Notes: generated from the letters alone by a model not told the origin. Positions 7,352 through 16,105 are shown, numbered from the stretch's first letter. The stretch: 64,000 nucleotides of DNA from Rufibacter sp. XAAS-G3-1 (GCF_013623775.1 NZ_JABFAM010000003.1:367242-431241); one strand, 5' to 3'. Made by a program: numbers and translations.

Positions 7352-8473
7352 ATGAAACTACCCCTACTAGTTAAAACGGCAAAGATCTTATTTCTGCCTC
7401 TTCTCTTGTTTTTCCTCATTGCCTACTCCACGCAAGCCTCCCATATAAGAGCCGGCAATATTTACTACAAGAGCGACACCACGGCTGCGCGCAATCCGCT
7501 GAAGTACTTTTTCACTTTGGTTACGTACAGCGCGGCCCCTGCGTACGCTGAAGATTTGGAAGCCACGCTCCACTTCGGGGATTGCACGAGCCAGCAAGTG
7601 GCCAGGGAATCCAGGGTGCTTGTTGCAAATGGCCAAGCCAACACGTTTGTGAATATCTATAGGTTTGAGCACACCTACGCCGGCCCAGGGTCATACACCG
7701 CTACGTACATAGGAGAGAGCACCCAGGGCGGCGTGGTGAACATTGCTACTTCCATAAAGCCCACCTTCTTTCTGCAGAGTACTATCACTGTTGACCCGCT
7801 TCTGGGCACCAACCGCTCCCCGGTTTTCCAGCAGGCCCCTACAGACGTTCCCGCCCGAAACCATCTTTTCAGGCATAATTCCGGGGCTATTGACGCAGAC
7901 GGAGATAGCCTTTCTTTCAAGTTACTGCTCCCAAAAACCTCCAGCGGCGTTACTGCCTGCGGAAATCCGATGGGGGTGACCACCCCAGGCATTAATGGAC
8001 TGGAGAATTTCCTGGGTGCCCCAGATCCTGCCGGGCCTGCTGGTTTGGCCCTGAACAGAAACACTGGTCTGTTCACCTGGAACACGCCCAGTATGCAAGG
8101 AACCTACAATGTGGCCATACTGGTAGAAGAATGGCGCAATGGCCGTCTCATTGGTACGGTGGTCAGGGACATGCTTTTCTTTGCGCAGGAAAACCCTCCT
8201 GTGGTTACCGGAGTTTCTGAGGAATGGCAACAGCAGGTTACTACTTACCCTAACCCGGCCGCTTCTACTTTGACGTTGAAAGTTCCTGCTTTTCTACAAC
8301 TGCGGGAAACCCGAGTGTTTACTTCCATTGGGACGCCCGTAATGTTGCCTGTTCCTACCAAATCAAAGGACGGATGGGTCTTTGACGTACTTGGGCTGCC
8401 AGATGGACTTTACTTTCTGCACCTAAGAACCTCACAGGGGAAAATAGTGCGCAAGTTCATTGTGCAGCAGTAA
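7352..8473 (+). CDS. Secreted protein with T9SS type A sorting domain
   Basis: The 373-residue protein has an N-terminal signal peptide (hydrophobic stretch about residues 11-28, then TQASH). A long beta-rich region follows, with segments such as AIDADGDSLSFKLL and GLFTWNTPSMQGTYNVAI that resemble cadherin/Ig-like modules of Bacteroidota surface proteins. The C-terminal 75 residues begin TYPNPAAS and end with a lysine/arginine-rich strand (GKIVRKFIVQQ), the form of a type A sorting domain that directs export across the outer membrane by the type IX system. The gene is alone between repeat-rich gaps. Its binding target or activity is unknown. Confidence 0.85.
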   Translation: MKLPLLVKTAKILFLPLLLFFLIAYSTQASHIRAGNIYYKSDTTAARNPLKYFFTLVTYSAAPAYAEDLEATLHFGDCTSQQVARESRVLVANGQANTFVNIYRFEHTYAGPGSYTATYIGESTQGGVVNIATSIKPTFFLQSTITVDPLLGTNRSPVFQQAPTDVPARNHLFRHNSGAIDADGDSLSFKLLLPKTSSGVTACGNPMGVTTPGINGLENFLGAPDPAGPAGLALNRNTGLFTWNTPSMQGTYNVAILVEEWRNGRLIGTVVRDMLFFAQENPPVVTGVSEEWQQQVTTYPNPAASTLTLKVPAFLQLRETRVFTSIGTPVMLPVPTKSKDGWVFDVLGLPDGLYFLHLRTSQGKIVRKFIVQQ

Positions 8474-8483
8474 AGGATGGTGC

Positions 8484-8519
8484 GTTTCTGGGCTGATTTT
8501 CAGAATATGGCTTCAAAAC
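8484..8519. repeat. Intergenic hairpin, GTTTT/CTGTTTT family
   Basis: GTTTCTGGGCTGATTTT, loop cag, then a decayed right arm ending GGCTTCAAAAC. It is placed directly after the T9SS protein gene. Confidence 0.5.
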
Positions 8520-8521
8520 AG

Positions 8522-8557
8522 AAAGGGAGCAGACCATTGAGGCCTGCTCCCTTTTTC
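8522..8557 (+). terminator. Rho-independent terminator
   Basis: Stem AAAGGGAGCAG / CTGCTCCCTTT followed by a T run. It lies 48 bp after the T9SS protein gene. Confidence 0.7.
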
Positions 8558-8583
8558 ATAGGATCAGTCGTATTCCTCATGCC

Positions 8584-9063
8584 TCTATGGGTTCCTTTCT
8601 GCGCTTCGGCCTCTGCCTGGAATTGGCTTTTGTAGAGGGATTGGTAGGTGCACGCCTTTTGCTGTTCCCTTGGCTTGGCCGTTTAGTGCGTGGATATTAG
8701 TTTGTGAATGCAGTTTGCTGTTCCCTTGGCTTGGCCGTTTGTTCCGTGGGTGCAAGTGCTGTGTTGTTTCATCTCTGGCGGTATGCGCTCACGGCCGCGG
8801 GGCCCCGTCTTCCCCTCTCGCACTGCCCTTTCGGCCTGAGAAGTCCTTTGCTCTTAGTAGCTGTCCATTCAGGGCCAAAAGCGAGGCGCGCTCGGGGAAG
8901 ACTGGAACTGGGAAAGGAGCAAAACCCTTTTTCTATGGCGCGGTTATTGATTGTAATGCCCCCTATCCCCCTGCAAAGGCGTATTCCCCTCCTGGGAGGG
9001 GCTGGGGTGGGTTCTGGCGCTCCACCATTTCCTTCTAAGGCGCACCTATCATACACCAGGGGT
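8584..9063 (+). repeat. ~480-bp dispersed element, copy 1
   Basis: It shares long blocks with 20390-20885 (inverted) and 40390-40815. Common parts are: a start like GGTTCCTTTCTGCGC; a TGCTGTTCCCTTGGCTTG stretch (duplicated in this copy); a core from GTGGGTGCAAGTGCTG to about 8910; and an end GGGTGGGTTCTGGCGCTCC then GCGCACC. The core holds inverted arms GTCTTCCCC...CCTTTCGGCC and GGCCAAAAGC...GGGGAAGAC. Reading frames across it lack any family resemblance and are not conserved in frame structure between copies, so I treat it as non-coding. Confidence 0.65.
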
Positions 9064-9064
9064 A

Positions 9065-10036
9065 TTAGTTGAAATCAGCGGTGGTTACGCCTTCGTTTAC
9101 TTTTACAGATTGGGCTTTCATTTCCATTACCTGCTGCTGTCCGCCGGCAGATACGGTTAGGGTTTGCGTGTGCGGGAACAGAATGGCTCCAACTCTTTTG
9201 TAGTCAGCAAATTCAACGGTATTGCTGATGGTCATGTTGTTGGCGGTGGTGGCTTCCTCGGTTTTCACCAGGAGCTTGCTGGCCACGTCATAAAACTCGG
9301 TTTTGGTTTTACCGGTTGGGTAGGTGATCACCAGTTTATAGGCATCTGAACCATTTACTTTTTCCACGCCTTTCACCTCGGCTTTGAACACGGGATTTTT
9401 GACGTAATCTAATTGCTCAAATAAGTTGGTAACAGCGTTTTTCTCTTTGATTTCCTCTGGCGTCATGGCTTTCTTCTGGCTCATTTGCTCCTGGTAACCG
9501 GCCGTTCCGTTGAATCTGGTTTTCATTACGGGGTTTCCGTCCATAGACATAGTCATGGCTTCCAGATAAGCGTTCACCAGTTCTTTGGTTTGCGCGATGT
9601 CAATGTCACCGGCAATGGAAAGCACGGCGTTGTTTGGCACGTAGTATTTCTTGAAGAAAGCCTGAAACTCAGCCAAGGTAGCGGCATCCAGATCTGCCAT
9701 AGACCCAATGGGCTGCCAGGTGTACGGGTGCTTGGTAAACAACCGCTTAAACATTTCACCCGTGAACTGGCCGTACGGTTGGTTGTCCATCCGCATGCGT
9801 TTCTCTTCCTTCACCACTTCGTTCTGCGTCTTCACACCCACCTCATTGATCACCGGGTGCAGCATGCGTTCGCTCTCCAGCCACAAGCCCAGCTTCAACT
9901 GATTGCTGGGGAACACTTCATAGTAAAACGTACGGTCATGCGAGGTGTTGGCGTTGTTCTGGCCTGCGTTGCTGGACACCAGCTTCATGAACTCGCCGCG
10001 CTTGGTTAGGTTGAACAGCAAGCACCAACCTGACAA
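9065..10036 (-). pseudogene. Remnant of an M16 zinc peptidase gene
   Basis: The 323-codon frame is a cut-down M16 (insulinase-type) protease. Residues about 12-185 match the part just after the zinc motif of a normal M16 domain (KRGEFMKLVSSN, NTSHDRTFYYEVFPSNQL, VVKEEKRMRMDNQPYG, YYVPNNAVLSIAGDIDIA). The HxxEH zinc site that should precede it is missing. At about residue 190 the frame jumps to the family's C-terminal extension (MDGNPVMKTRFNG to the end). An N-terminal truncation and a large in-frame internal deletion are the simplest reading. The first 11 residues come from foreign repeat-like sequence. Copy 1 of the 480-bp element abuts its 3' end. Probably not functional. Confidence 0.75.
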
Positions 10037-10054
10037 ACCTCTCAGGGAGAGTCC

Positions 10055-10074
10055 AGAGTTCTGAGTCTGGGAGT
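10055..10074. repeat. GAGTTCTGAGTC-type repeat
   Basis: Short copy of the GAGTTCTGAGTCTTGAGTC motif that also lies at 16106-16145, 16265-16304 and 52098-52130. Confidence 0.4.
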
Positions 10075-10095
10075 AGAAAGGAATCAGCTTACCCG

Positions 10096-10160
10096 TTTCG
10101 CCAATCAGGAGATTGGCGATCCACTAAGTGCGGAGAGCGCTGCCGCTAACTCTCCGCACA
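10096..10160. repeat. Composite dispersed repeat, second copy
   Basis: CGCCAATCAGGAGATTGGCG, about 13 bp, then GTGCGGAGAG...CTCTCCGCAC. This is the inverted counterpart of 4829-4890. A GTTTT-family hairpin remnant (10204-10237) follows. The 304-bp gap 10037-10340 contains only these repeats and the promoter at 10311. Confidence 0.55.
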
Positions 10161-10310
10161 ACAAAGACAGTTTGGGCCTCAGCAATTTTATCTTTTCATG
10201 TTCAGGTCTACTTTTCAGAAAACAGGCTTAAAACACTCCACTTTGCGCAACCCCGGCAAAAATCACCGGAACATCCGCCTTCTGTCCTATCCATAAAATT
10301 CCTGCGCACG

Positions 10311-10318
10311 TACCTTTG
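10311..10318 (+). promoter_or_regulatory. Bacteroidota -7 box (TACCTTTG)
   Basis: Exact match to TAnnTTTG, 22 bp before the ATG chosen for the DUF983 gene. It supports a start at 10341, not at the longer upstream frame. Confidence 0.65.
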
Positions 10319-10340
10319 TAAGGAGAAAACAAAGAAAGCG

Positions 10341-10745
10341 ATGCTAGGAAAAGGCTCTAAACTATACAGCATTTGTAAACTGAAATGCCCACGCTGCCAC
10401 GAGGGCGACTTGTTTGCGAACAACAGTTTGCTGGGGTACCGGAAAATGTCCCAGATGCTGGAGCACTGCCCCGTGTGCCACCAGATGTACGAACCGGAGC
10501 CAGGCTATTACTACGGTGCCATGTTCGTGAGTTACGGACTTACCACCGGCCCAACGCTGGCTATTGTGGGCCTGATGATGATGTTCTCTGAAGAGATTAC
10601 CCTCTGGATGTTTGTTGGGGCCTTGCTGCTGTCTTTGGTGCTGTTCCTGCCGGCCATCTTTAAACTTTCCCGCGCCATCTGGATCAACATCTTCATCAGC
10701 TATAATCCAGAGGCGGCCACGCACCCGCAGGCCAGGGGGCATTAA
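10341..10745 (+). CDS. DUF983 family membrane protein
   Basis: This 134-residue protein has two cysteine pairs near the N-terminus (KCPRCHEGDLF and HCPVCHQMYEP), forming a probable zinc ribbon. Two strongly hydrophobic helices follow at about residues 63-82 and 87-107. This is the layout of DUF983 proteins, whose role is unknown. The frame is open 71 codons further upstream, but that part is repeat-derived, and a TACCTTTG promoter box lies inside it, so the ATG at 10341 is preferred. The next gene, an AraC regulator, starts 70 bp downstream on the same strand, with a decayed hairpin between them. Confidence 0.85.
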   Translation: MLGKGSKLYSICKLKCPRCHEGDLFANNSLLGYRKMSQMLEHCPVCHQMYEPEPGYYYGAMFVSYGLTTGPTLAIVGLMMMFSEEITLWMFVGALLLSLVLFLPAIFKLSRAIWINIFISYNPEAATHPQARGH

Positions 10746-10815
10746 AACCTGTTCGTTTCAGGGCTATTTTTCGCAAATTGGGGCAGAATCAGCAAGGCTA
10801 CTTGCCGCCTGCCCT

Positions 10816-11688
10816 ATGCCCCAAAAGCTTCCTGTCTACAGAATACCTGATTTCACCCCTGCCAGAGGCCTCACCCGCGGCATCCACGTCGCAGATTTGC
10901 AGGCGCACCGGCAGAGGCATGCGTTTGTACAGGCCCCGCACAAGCATGATTTCTACTTACTGCTGTCTGTAAGAAACGGCCAGGGCACGCACACCATAGA
11001 TTTCACCCAGTATGCGGTCAAGCCCGGCAGTGTCTTTTTCCTCACCCCGGGGCAGGTGCACGCCTGGGATCTTTCTCCCGGCACGGAAGGAACCCTCTTG
11101 TTTTTCTCCCCTGAGTTTTACCGCGGCGGCCGCGAGACAGATACTTTACGGCAGTTTCCTTACTTCCAGACCTGGCAGCACCCGCCCGTGCTATATGCCC
11201 CGGCAGATGCCTTATTGCCCGTGGAGCAGCTCCTGCACCAGCTGCAACAGGAGTACGCCCACCCAGCTTCCTTTCAAACCAATGCCTTGCGTGCTTATCT
11301 GGAGTTGCTCCTGATTCAGCTGGCCCGGCTTTACCCCACGGCACCCGTTGCGCCGGAAGAAAACAGTTGGCCTTTTCAGTTGTACCAATTGGAGACGCTG
11401 GTGGAAAAGCATTACCTGGAGCACCAACCCACCAGTTTCTACGCCAATGCCTTGCACCTTTCGCCCAAGTACCTGAACGAACTCTGCAAACTCAACCTGG
11501 GCAAAACCACCACCTACCTTCTGCAGGAGCGATTGGTGTTGGAGGCCAAACGGCTGCTCACCCACTCGCCTCATCTTAATATTGCGCAGGTTGCGCAGGC
11601 GCTGGGCTTTGAGGACAACTCCTATTTCGGGCGGTTTTTCAAAAAGCAGGTGGGCGTCACCCCAGAACAATTTCGGCATAGAGGATAA
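10816..11688 (+). CDS. AraC family transcriptional regulator
   Basis: A 290-residue DNA-binding regulator. The N-terminal half is a cupin-like sensor (HKHDFYLLLSV, GSVFFLTPGQVHAWDL), expected to bind a small ligand. The last 100 residues hold two helix-turn-helix units (LHLSPKYLNELCKLNLGK, and NIAQVAQALGFEDNSYFGRF with FKKQVGVTPEQFR), the AraC/XylS signature. The frame is open upstream to 10612 inside the preceding gene. The ATG at 10816 fits the start of the homologous region (PVYRIPDF). It may control the secreted sugar dehydrogenase gene 100 bp downstream, though nothing in the sequence proves this. Confidence 0.9.
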   Translation: MPQKLPVYRIPDFTPARGLTRGIHVADLQAHRQRHAFVQAPHKHDFYLLLSVRNGQGTHTIDFTQYAVKPGSVFFLTPGQVHAWDLSPGTEGTLLFFSPEFYRGGRETDTLRQFPYFQTWQHPPVLYAPADALLPVEQLLHQLQQEYAHPASFQTNALRAYLELLLIQLARLYPTAPVAPEENSWPFQLYQLETLVEKHYLEHQPTSFYANALHLSPKYLNELCKLNLGKTTTYLLQERLVLEAKRLLTHSPHLNIAQVAQALGFEDNSYFGRFFKKQVGVTPEQFRHRG

Positions 11689-11786
11689 ATACTGAAATAC
11701 TTCTTACAAAGCCATTTACAACAACCTATTAGCCCCGGCACCGGTTTAAAGGGAGGAAATCCATGTTGGTTTAACCGTTTCCCCTC

Positions 11787-13382
11787 ATGCTACGCCGCTT
11801 CCTTTTTCTTTGCATTCTTCTGCTTATTTCCTGCTTTTCCACCTCGGCTCAGAACCTAACCGGCCCCAAAGGCGAAACCTTCACGGTGCGGGTGGTGAAA
11901 GACAAACTCAGCGATCCGTGGGAAGTGACCTACGGGCCAGACAACCATCTTTGGGTGACGGAAGCCAAAGGGTACCGCGTTAGCAGGATAAACCCCGCGA
12001 ACGGGTCGCAAACGGTAGTTCTTGATCTTAACAACGCCCGGAAATTCCCACGCTATGACAAGGTTCCAGACTCAGTAGACGGCGGCAAACCCTGGCCCCA
12101 GGGCGGACTGATGGGCCTGGCCCTCCACCCGCGGCTTCTTTCCGGCAAACCGTACGTGTACCTGGCCTACGTTTATGATTTTGCCGGGGCAGGCAAAAAC
12201 GGCGATGGCTGTGACCCTAATCACGGGGGCTGTTTCTACACCATGCGGGTAGTGCGGTATACCTATGAGCCGAAAGCGCAGAAACTCACCAACCCCCTGG
12301 TGCTCTGCGACAGCATACCCGGCAGCAGCGACCACAATTCTGGCCGCTTGCTGGTGGCACCGGTACAAGGCAAACCCTACCTGTTCTACACCGTGGGCGA
12401 CATGGGCGCGGGGCAGTTCAAGAATGTGGGGCGGCCCAACCACGCTCAACGCACCAGCAGCTATGAGGGCAAAGTCCTCCGGTTCAACCTGGAACCAGAT
12501 ACTGACAAAGGCCCCTATGACCGCTGGATTCCCCATGACAACCCGTTCACCAGCGCGCAGAAGCAGAACGCGGTTTGGAGTTTAGGGCACCGCAATGCCC
12601 AAGGCCTGGCGTACGCCCAAGTGGGGGGCGCCGGAAGAATCTACACCAGCGAGCACGGGCCATTTTCTGACGATGAGATCAACCTCATTGAAAGAGGCAA
12701 GAACTACGGCCACCCCCTGGTGATTGGCTACAATGACAACAACTACAACGGGCTGGCGGCGGGCGTCAGCAGCCACACCCAACTGCCCGGGGAATGGCAC
12801 ACCACCTACCCTACCATCAAAAGTGAAAACGCCAATGCGGCAGCCATAGGGAAAGAACTGTACCTAGACCCTATTCTCAGTCTATACCCCCACTCAAACG
12901 CCTTCCTCCGGAACATCATGACGCAATCGCGCAGCGATGAAAAAGCCTCGCCGGAGTGGCCTTCTGACGCGCCCAGCAGCATTGCCGTGTATACCTCCTC
13001 GGCTATTCCCGGTTGGCAGAACTCGTTATTGATTCCCATGCTCAAAACCGGAAAGGTGGTACGGGTAAAACTGAACGCTTCCGGCACCGGCACTACCGGC
13101 GACACCCTCTCCTACTTCTTCAAATCCAAAACCCGCTACCGTGACCTGGCTATTTCTCCGGATGGCAAAAAGCTGTATGCGGTAGTGGACAGTTCCTCCG
13201 TTACTTCGGGCCCTTCGGGCGAAGACCCCAAAAATGGTCAGTACCGTGGCAGTCTACTGGAGTTCACGTATGTAAAAGGCGGCACGGCCTTGAAAAACGG
13301 GACGGGCGGGGCAACCGGTAGCAAAACCCAAACTGGTTCAAAGGCAACGGTTCAGGGCGCAGAAAAGAGACGGGATGAATAA
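11787..13382 (+). CDS. Secreted PQQ-dependent sugar dehydrogenase
   Basis: The 531-residue protein has a signal peptide (residues 1-21, ending STSAQ) and a soluble glucose/sorbosone dehydrogenase beta-propeller. Supporting segments are DPWEVTYGPDNHLWVTE at the first blade, GLMGLALHP, SSDHNSGRLL with the catalytic-type His, WSLGHRNAQGLAY with the PQQ-contacting Arg, and EHGPFSDDEIN, the calcium/PQQ loop. It should act in the periplasm, oxidising sugars and passing electrons to the respiratory chain. The C-terminal 30 residues are low-complexity (Gly/Thr/Lys) and look like a tail. It follows the AraC gene. Whether the bacterium makes PQQ cannot be seen here. Confidence 0.88.
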   Translation: MLRRFLFLCILLLISCFSTSAQNLTGPKGETFTVRVVKDKLSDPWEVTYGPDNHLWVTEAKGYRVSRINPANGSQTVVLDLNNARKFPRYDKVPDSVDGGKPWPQGGLMGLALHPRLLSGKPYVYLAYVYDFAGAGKNGDGCDPNHGGCFYTMRVVRYTYEPKAQKLTNPLVLCDSIPGSSDHNSGRLLVAPVQGKPYLFYTVGDMGAGQFKNVGRPNHAQRTSSYEGKVLRFNLEPDTDKGPYDRWIPHDNPFTSAQKQNAVWSLGHRNAQGLAYAQVGGAGRIYTSEHGPFSDDEINLIERGKNYGHPLVIGYNDNNYNGLAAGVSSHTQLPGEWHTTYPTIKSENANAAAIGKELYLDPILSLYPHSNAFLRNIMTQSRSDEKASPEWPSDAPSSIAVYTSSAIPGWQNSLLIPMLKTGKVVRVKLNASGTGTTGDTLSYFFKSKTRYRDLAISPDGKKLYAVVDSSSVTSGPSGEDPKNGQYRGSLLEFTYVKGGTALKNGTGGATGSKTQTGSKATVQGAEKRRDE

Positions 13383-13391
13383 ACTTCATTG

Positions 13392-13431
13392 CTGTTTACG
13401 CCCTGTTTTTCAGAAAACAGAAGTAAAACAG
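13392..13431. repeat. Intergenic hairpin, GTTTT/CTGTTTT family
   Basis: CTGTTTACGCCCTGTTTTT, loop cag, AAAACAGAAGTAAAACAG, just after the dehydrogenase gene. Confidence 0.6.
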
Positions 13432-13441
13432 GCTCCCTTGA

Positions 13442-13533
13442 ATTTGTCTTCCTGAAAAATCTTGTGGGTCAACAGTAGGGGCATTTAGGCGAAGCCTCCC
13501 TAGTTCGCGCACAAGATCTTTCCAGGATGACAA
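13442..13533. mobile_element. TCCTGGAAGGATCT element, diverged copy
   Basis: Ends TTGTCTTCCTGAAAAATCTTG and CAAGATCTTTCCAGGATGACAA face each other across about 50 bp, as in 7183-7273 but with many changes in the inner part. Confidence 0.55.
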
Positions 13534-13621
13534 ACGAGAAGGAGTTGCTTACTTGACTGACCTCCCGCAGAAAGCCCGGATTTCACCTCCACTCCTCTCT
13601 CCCAAAAGGGGAACCGCTGGT

Positions 13622-13687
13622 GCGTTTTAGGGCTGTTTTGCGGAAACGGGCCAGAAACCTGTGAGGTCTTGAAGACCTCACAGGTTT
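13622..13687. repeat. Hairpin copy fused to AAACCTGTGAGGTCTT palindrome
   Basis: A GTTTT-family hairpin (13622-13658) overlaps a perfect 16-bp palindrome (13655-13687, AAACCTGTGAGGTCTT / AAGACCTCACAGGTTT). The same order of the two motifs is seen at 1016-1090, 4725-4799 and 6851-7008. The 310-bp gap 13383-13692 is repeats only. Confidence 0.65.
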
Positions 13688-13692
13688 AGACA

Positions 13693-14280
13693 TTACACTT
13701 CAGATTTAACTACAAAATCATAGGAGTGGATGGTGTAGTACAAGGGCAATTTAGCCCAAGCAAGGTCTTTCTCTTTTGCTCTAAGGTGGACTGTGCGCAT
13801 CAACTCCATGAACCTTACGATAATTATCTGCTCACACCAGTCTCTAGCACTTTCTAGTTCTTGAGTATCCAGTTCTTCAGCTTCAAATACTTCCTGCAAC
13901 TTTTCATAGCTTGTTAACACGAACTCTTCTGAAGTCATAGTCTCTTCGCTTACGTCACTAAGCCATTCCATATCTTCAATATCCAATCCCCCGTCCTGGG
14001 TATAGGCAAATCCATCTATGTACCAAACGTCTGTGTTGATGTCAAATTCATTCATCTCAAAGTAAAGAGCACCAAGGGCTATTTCCTTTGATACCGTTTC
14101 ATAGAATTTGTCCACCCAATTCATTAGACTGCCGGCTTGATGAACTAGAGATTGCCCCAGTACTGAATGAAAATTTGAGAACGGAGTTTCTTTCAGACCA
14201 CTTTCTGCAATAGCAATCGCCTTGGTGTAAGCATGTTTCTGCAGGGCAGGATTCACCCGTTCAGCAAAATCAAAATTCAT
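13693..14280 (-). CDS. Hypothetical cytoplasmic protein
   Basis: I do not recognise the family. The 195-residue protein is acidic, has no signal peptide or membrane segment, and is predicted to be largely helical. The middle part is rich in Glu/Asp (for example GLDIEDMEWLSDVSEE). The composition is less GC-rich than neighbouring genes. The start ATG gives MNFDFAERV. It is separated from polX by 75 bp on the same strand, so the two might share a transcript. An accessory or immunity-type role is possible, but there is no direct evidence. Confidence 0.6.
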   Translation of the reverse strand: MNFDFAERVNPALQKHAYTKAIAIAESGLKETPFSNFHSVLGQSLVHQAGSLMNWVDKFYETVSKEIALGALYFEMNEFDINTDVWYIDGFAYTQDGGLDIEDMEWLSDVSEETMTSEEFVLTSYEKLQEVFEAEELDTQELESARDWCEQIIIVRFMELMRTVHLRAKEKDLAWAKLPLYYTIHSYDFVVKSEV

Positions 14281-14355
14281 ATACAGCTATGTTTATTTGC
14301 AAGATCATAAGAAAGTTAGCTAAGGTAAAAAGCCAATAGCTTCAAGAACCTTAGT

Positions 14356-16065
14356 CTAAATCTCCTTCGCCTTCTTCCGCTCCTCAAAATACGCCGCCAC
14401 TTCATCTCTGCTTTTCGCGTTGAAGGTCATCTCTGCCGTTAAGCCGCCTTTGCGGCCCACGAGTACGCCGTAGCGCATGTCATCGTAGCCGCGCATGCTG
14501 TGGGCGTCTGGGTTGATGCTGAGGAGCACGTTTTGGCTGAGGGCGTATTCTACCCAGCGCCAGTCCAGGTCTAAGCGCCACGGGTTGGCGTTTATTTCTA
14601 TAATCACCTGGTTGGCGGCGCAGGCGTCAATGACGGTTTTGTGGTCAATAGGGTAGCCTTCACGGCGCAGAAGCAAGCGGCCGGTGGGGTGCCCCAGCAT
14701 GGTGGTGTAGGGGTTCTGGATGGCGTTCACCAACCTATCAGTCGCCTTTACAATGTCCATTTTCAGGTTGCTGTGGATGGAGGCCACAATAAAGTCAAAG
14801 GAGGCGAGCACGTCGTTGTCGTAGTCCAGCGAACCATCGGCCAAGATATCAGATTCAATGCCTTTGAAGATGCGGAACGGGCCCAGTTCCTGGTTCAGGC
14901 GGTCAATTTCTTTTTGCTGCTCCTTCACCCTGAACTCCTGCAAGCCGTTCGCGTAGAACGCCGATTTGGAGTGGTCGCACATGCCCAGGTATTCAAAACC
15001 CAGTTGCTGGCAGTGCACGGCCATTTGCTCTAACGTATGCGCGCCGTCTGAGTAGGTGCTGTGGTTGTGCAGAATGCCTTTCAGGTCACTGTCTTGGAGC
15101 AGGGCGGGCAGTTGGTTTTCGCGGGCCATTTGCAAAACGCGGGCACTTTCCCGTAACTCGGGCGCAATGTACGGCAACTGCACGCGCTGGAAAATCTCTT
15201 CTTCCGTAGCGGCGGGTTCACCGTAGGCCTCGGCCATGAGCGTATTGCCGGCCTCGTTCACGGGTTGGGTCAGCCAGGCAGGGTTCGCCGAGTACAGCAG
15301 GGTTTGGTTCGCGAAGCGGCGTTCGGGCACCAGGCGTACTTCCAGCTTCAGCCCTGAATCAGAAAGCAAGCCCCGCCACACAAACGGGCCAGAAACGGCA
15401 TCCAGCGGGGAGATTCCGGGGAGTTCCTGCAGAAAGCCAGGCCAGGTGCTGTCGTCTTGCAGGCTGATCAGGTAGTGGAGCGTGTCTATGGTTTCCAGAT
15501 TCCGGCGCAGGTCGCCTACCACTTCAGCAGAGACGGTTTCTGGCCTGTTTTTCAGAAAAGAGAGTAAATCCAGGGCCAGGGGTTCGGCCTCGGCCCAGAG
15601 CAGTTTGCCTTTGCTGGCCTCTGAATATTGCAGCGCCTGTAGAATGGTTTCCTGGGTTTTCGCCCCGAAGCCCTTTAGTTTGGACAGTTCGTTCCGTTCG
15701 CAGGCCTGGCGCAGTCCCTCAGAGGTTTCCACGCCCAGGTCTTTCCAGATGGTGCGTATCTTCTTCGGGCCGATGCCTTTGATGCTGAGCATCTGCACCA
15801 CGCCTTCGGGGGTGGTTTCCAGCAAACGGGCTAAATCGGCGTGGCTGCCGGTCTGGATGGCCTCCATAATCTTGCCCGCCATGCCTTTGCCAATGCCGTC
15901 CAGCTTTTCCAGTTGGGCCTGGCTCATCTGGTGGATGGGCGATTCCAGGCGCTCCAGCACCATAACGGCGTTGGTGTATGATTTTATCTTAAACGGGTTC
16001 TCGTCGTGCAGCTCCATCAGGGAAGCCGTGAGCCGGAACATACGGATGAGTTCTTTGTTCTCCAC
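14356..16065 (-). CDS. PolX-like protein: HhH plus degenerate polymerase plus PHP domain
   Basis: This protein has the family X DNA polymerase/PHP layout of about 570 residues. It begins with an N-terminal helical domain with helix-hairpin-helix stretches (LDGIGKGMAGKI, IKGIGPKKI, LKGFGAKTQETI). A palm-like region at about 150-310 follows, then a C-terminal PHP phosphoesterase from about residue 329 (HNHSTYSDGAHT, GMCDHSKS, ASIHSN, INPDAHS). In active PolX the palm reads GS-RR-ETI-GDxD. Here it is GDLRRNLETIDTLHYLI, lacking the DxD pair, so polymerase activity is doubtful while PHP nuclease activity looks intact. I use the GTG start (VENKELIRMF). The upstream ATG at 16158 would add 31 residues encoded by a GAGTTCTGAGTC repeat. 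Confidence 0.85.
   Translation of the reverse strand: MENKELIRMFRLTASLMELHDENPFKIKSYTNAVMVLERLESPIHQMSQAQLEKLDGIGKGMAGKIMEAIQTGSHADLARLLETTPEGVVQMLSIKGIGPKKIRTIWKDLGVETSEGLRQACERNELSKLKGFGAKTQETILQALQYSEASKGKLLWAEAEPLALDLLSFLKNRPETVSAEVVGDLRRNLETIDTLHYLISLQDDSTWPGFLQELPGISPLDAVSGPFVWRGLLSDSGLKLEVRLVPERRFANQTLLYSANPAWLTQPVNEAGNTLMAEAYGEPAATEEEIFQRVQLPYIAPELRESARVLQMARENQLPALLQDSDLKGILHNHSTYSDGAHTLEQMAVHCQQLGFEYLGMCDHSKSAFYANGLQEFRVKEQQKEIDRLNQELGPFRIFKGIESDILADGSLDYDNDVLASFDFIVASIHSNLKMDIVKATDRLVNAIQNPYTTMLGHPTGRLLLRREGYPIDHKTVIDACAANQVIIEINANPWRLDLDWRWVEYALSQNVLLSINPDAHSMRGYDDMRYGVLVGRKGGLTAEMTFNAKSRDEVAAYFEERKKAKEI
15535..15571. repeat. Hairpin-family sequence inside the PolX-like gene
   Basis: GGTTTCTGGCCTGTTTTTCAG matches the left arm and loop of the intergenic hairpins exactly. 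The right arm is decayed. Read in the gene it encodes LSFLKNRPETV just before the palm motif. Confidence 0.45.
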
Positions 16066-16105
16066 GGGGCAGGTTGTGAAAGGGGTTTGAACAAAGATAG
16101 GGAAA

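Noticed and set aside
8670..9072. Two overlapping 122-codon frames in the 480-bp element
   Set aside because: Frames are not conserved between the three copies and the products resemble no protein. The conserved feature is the fold, not a frame.
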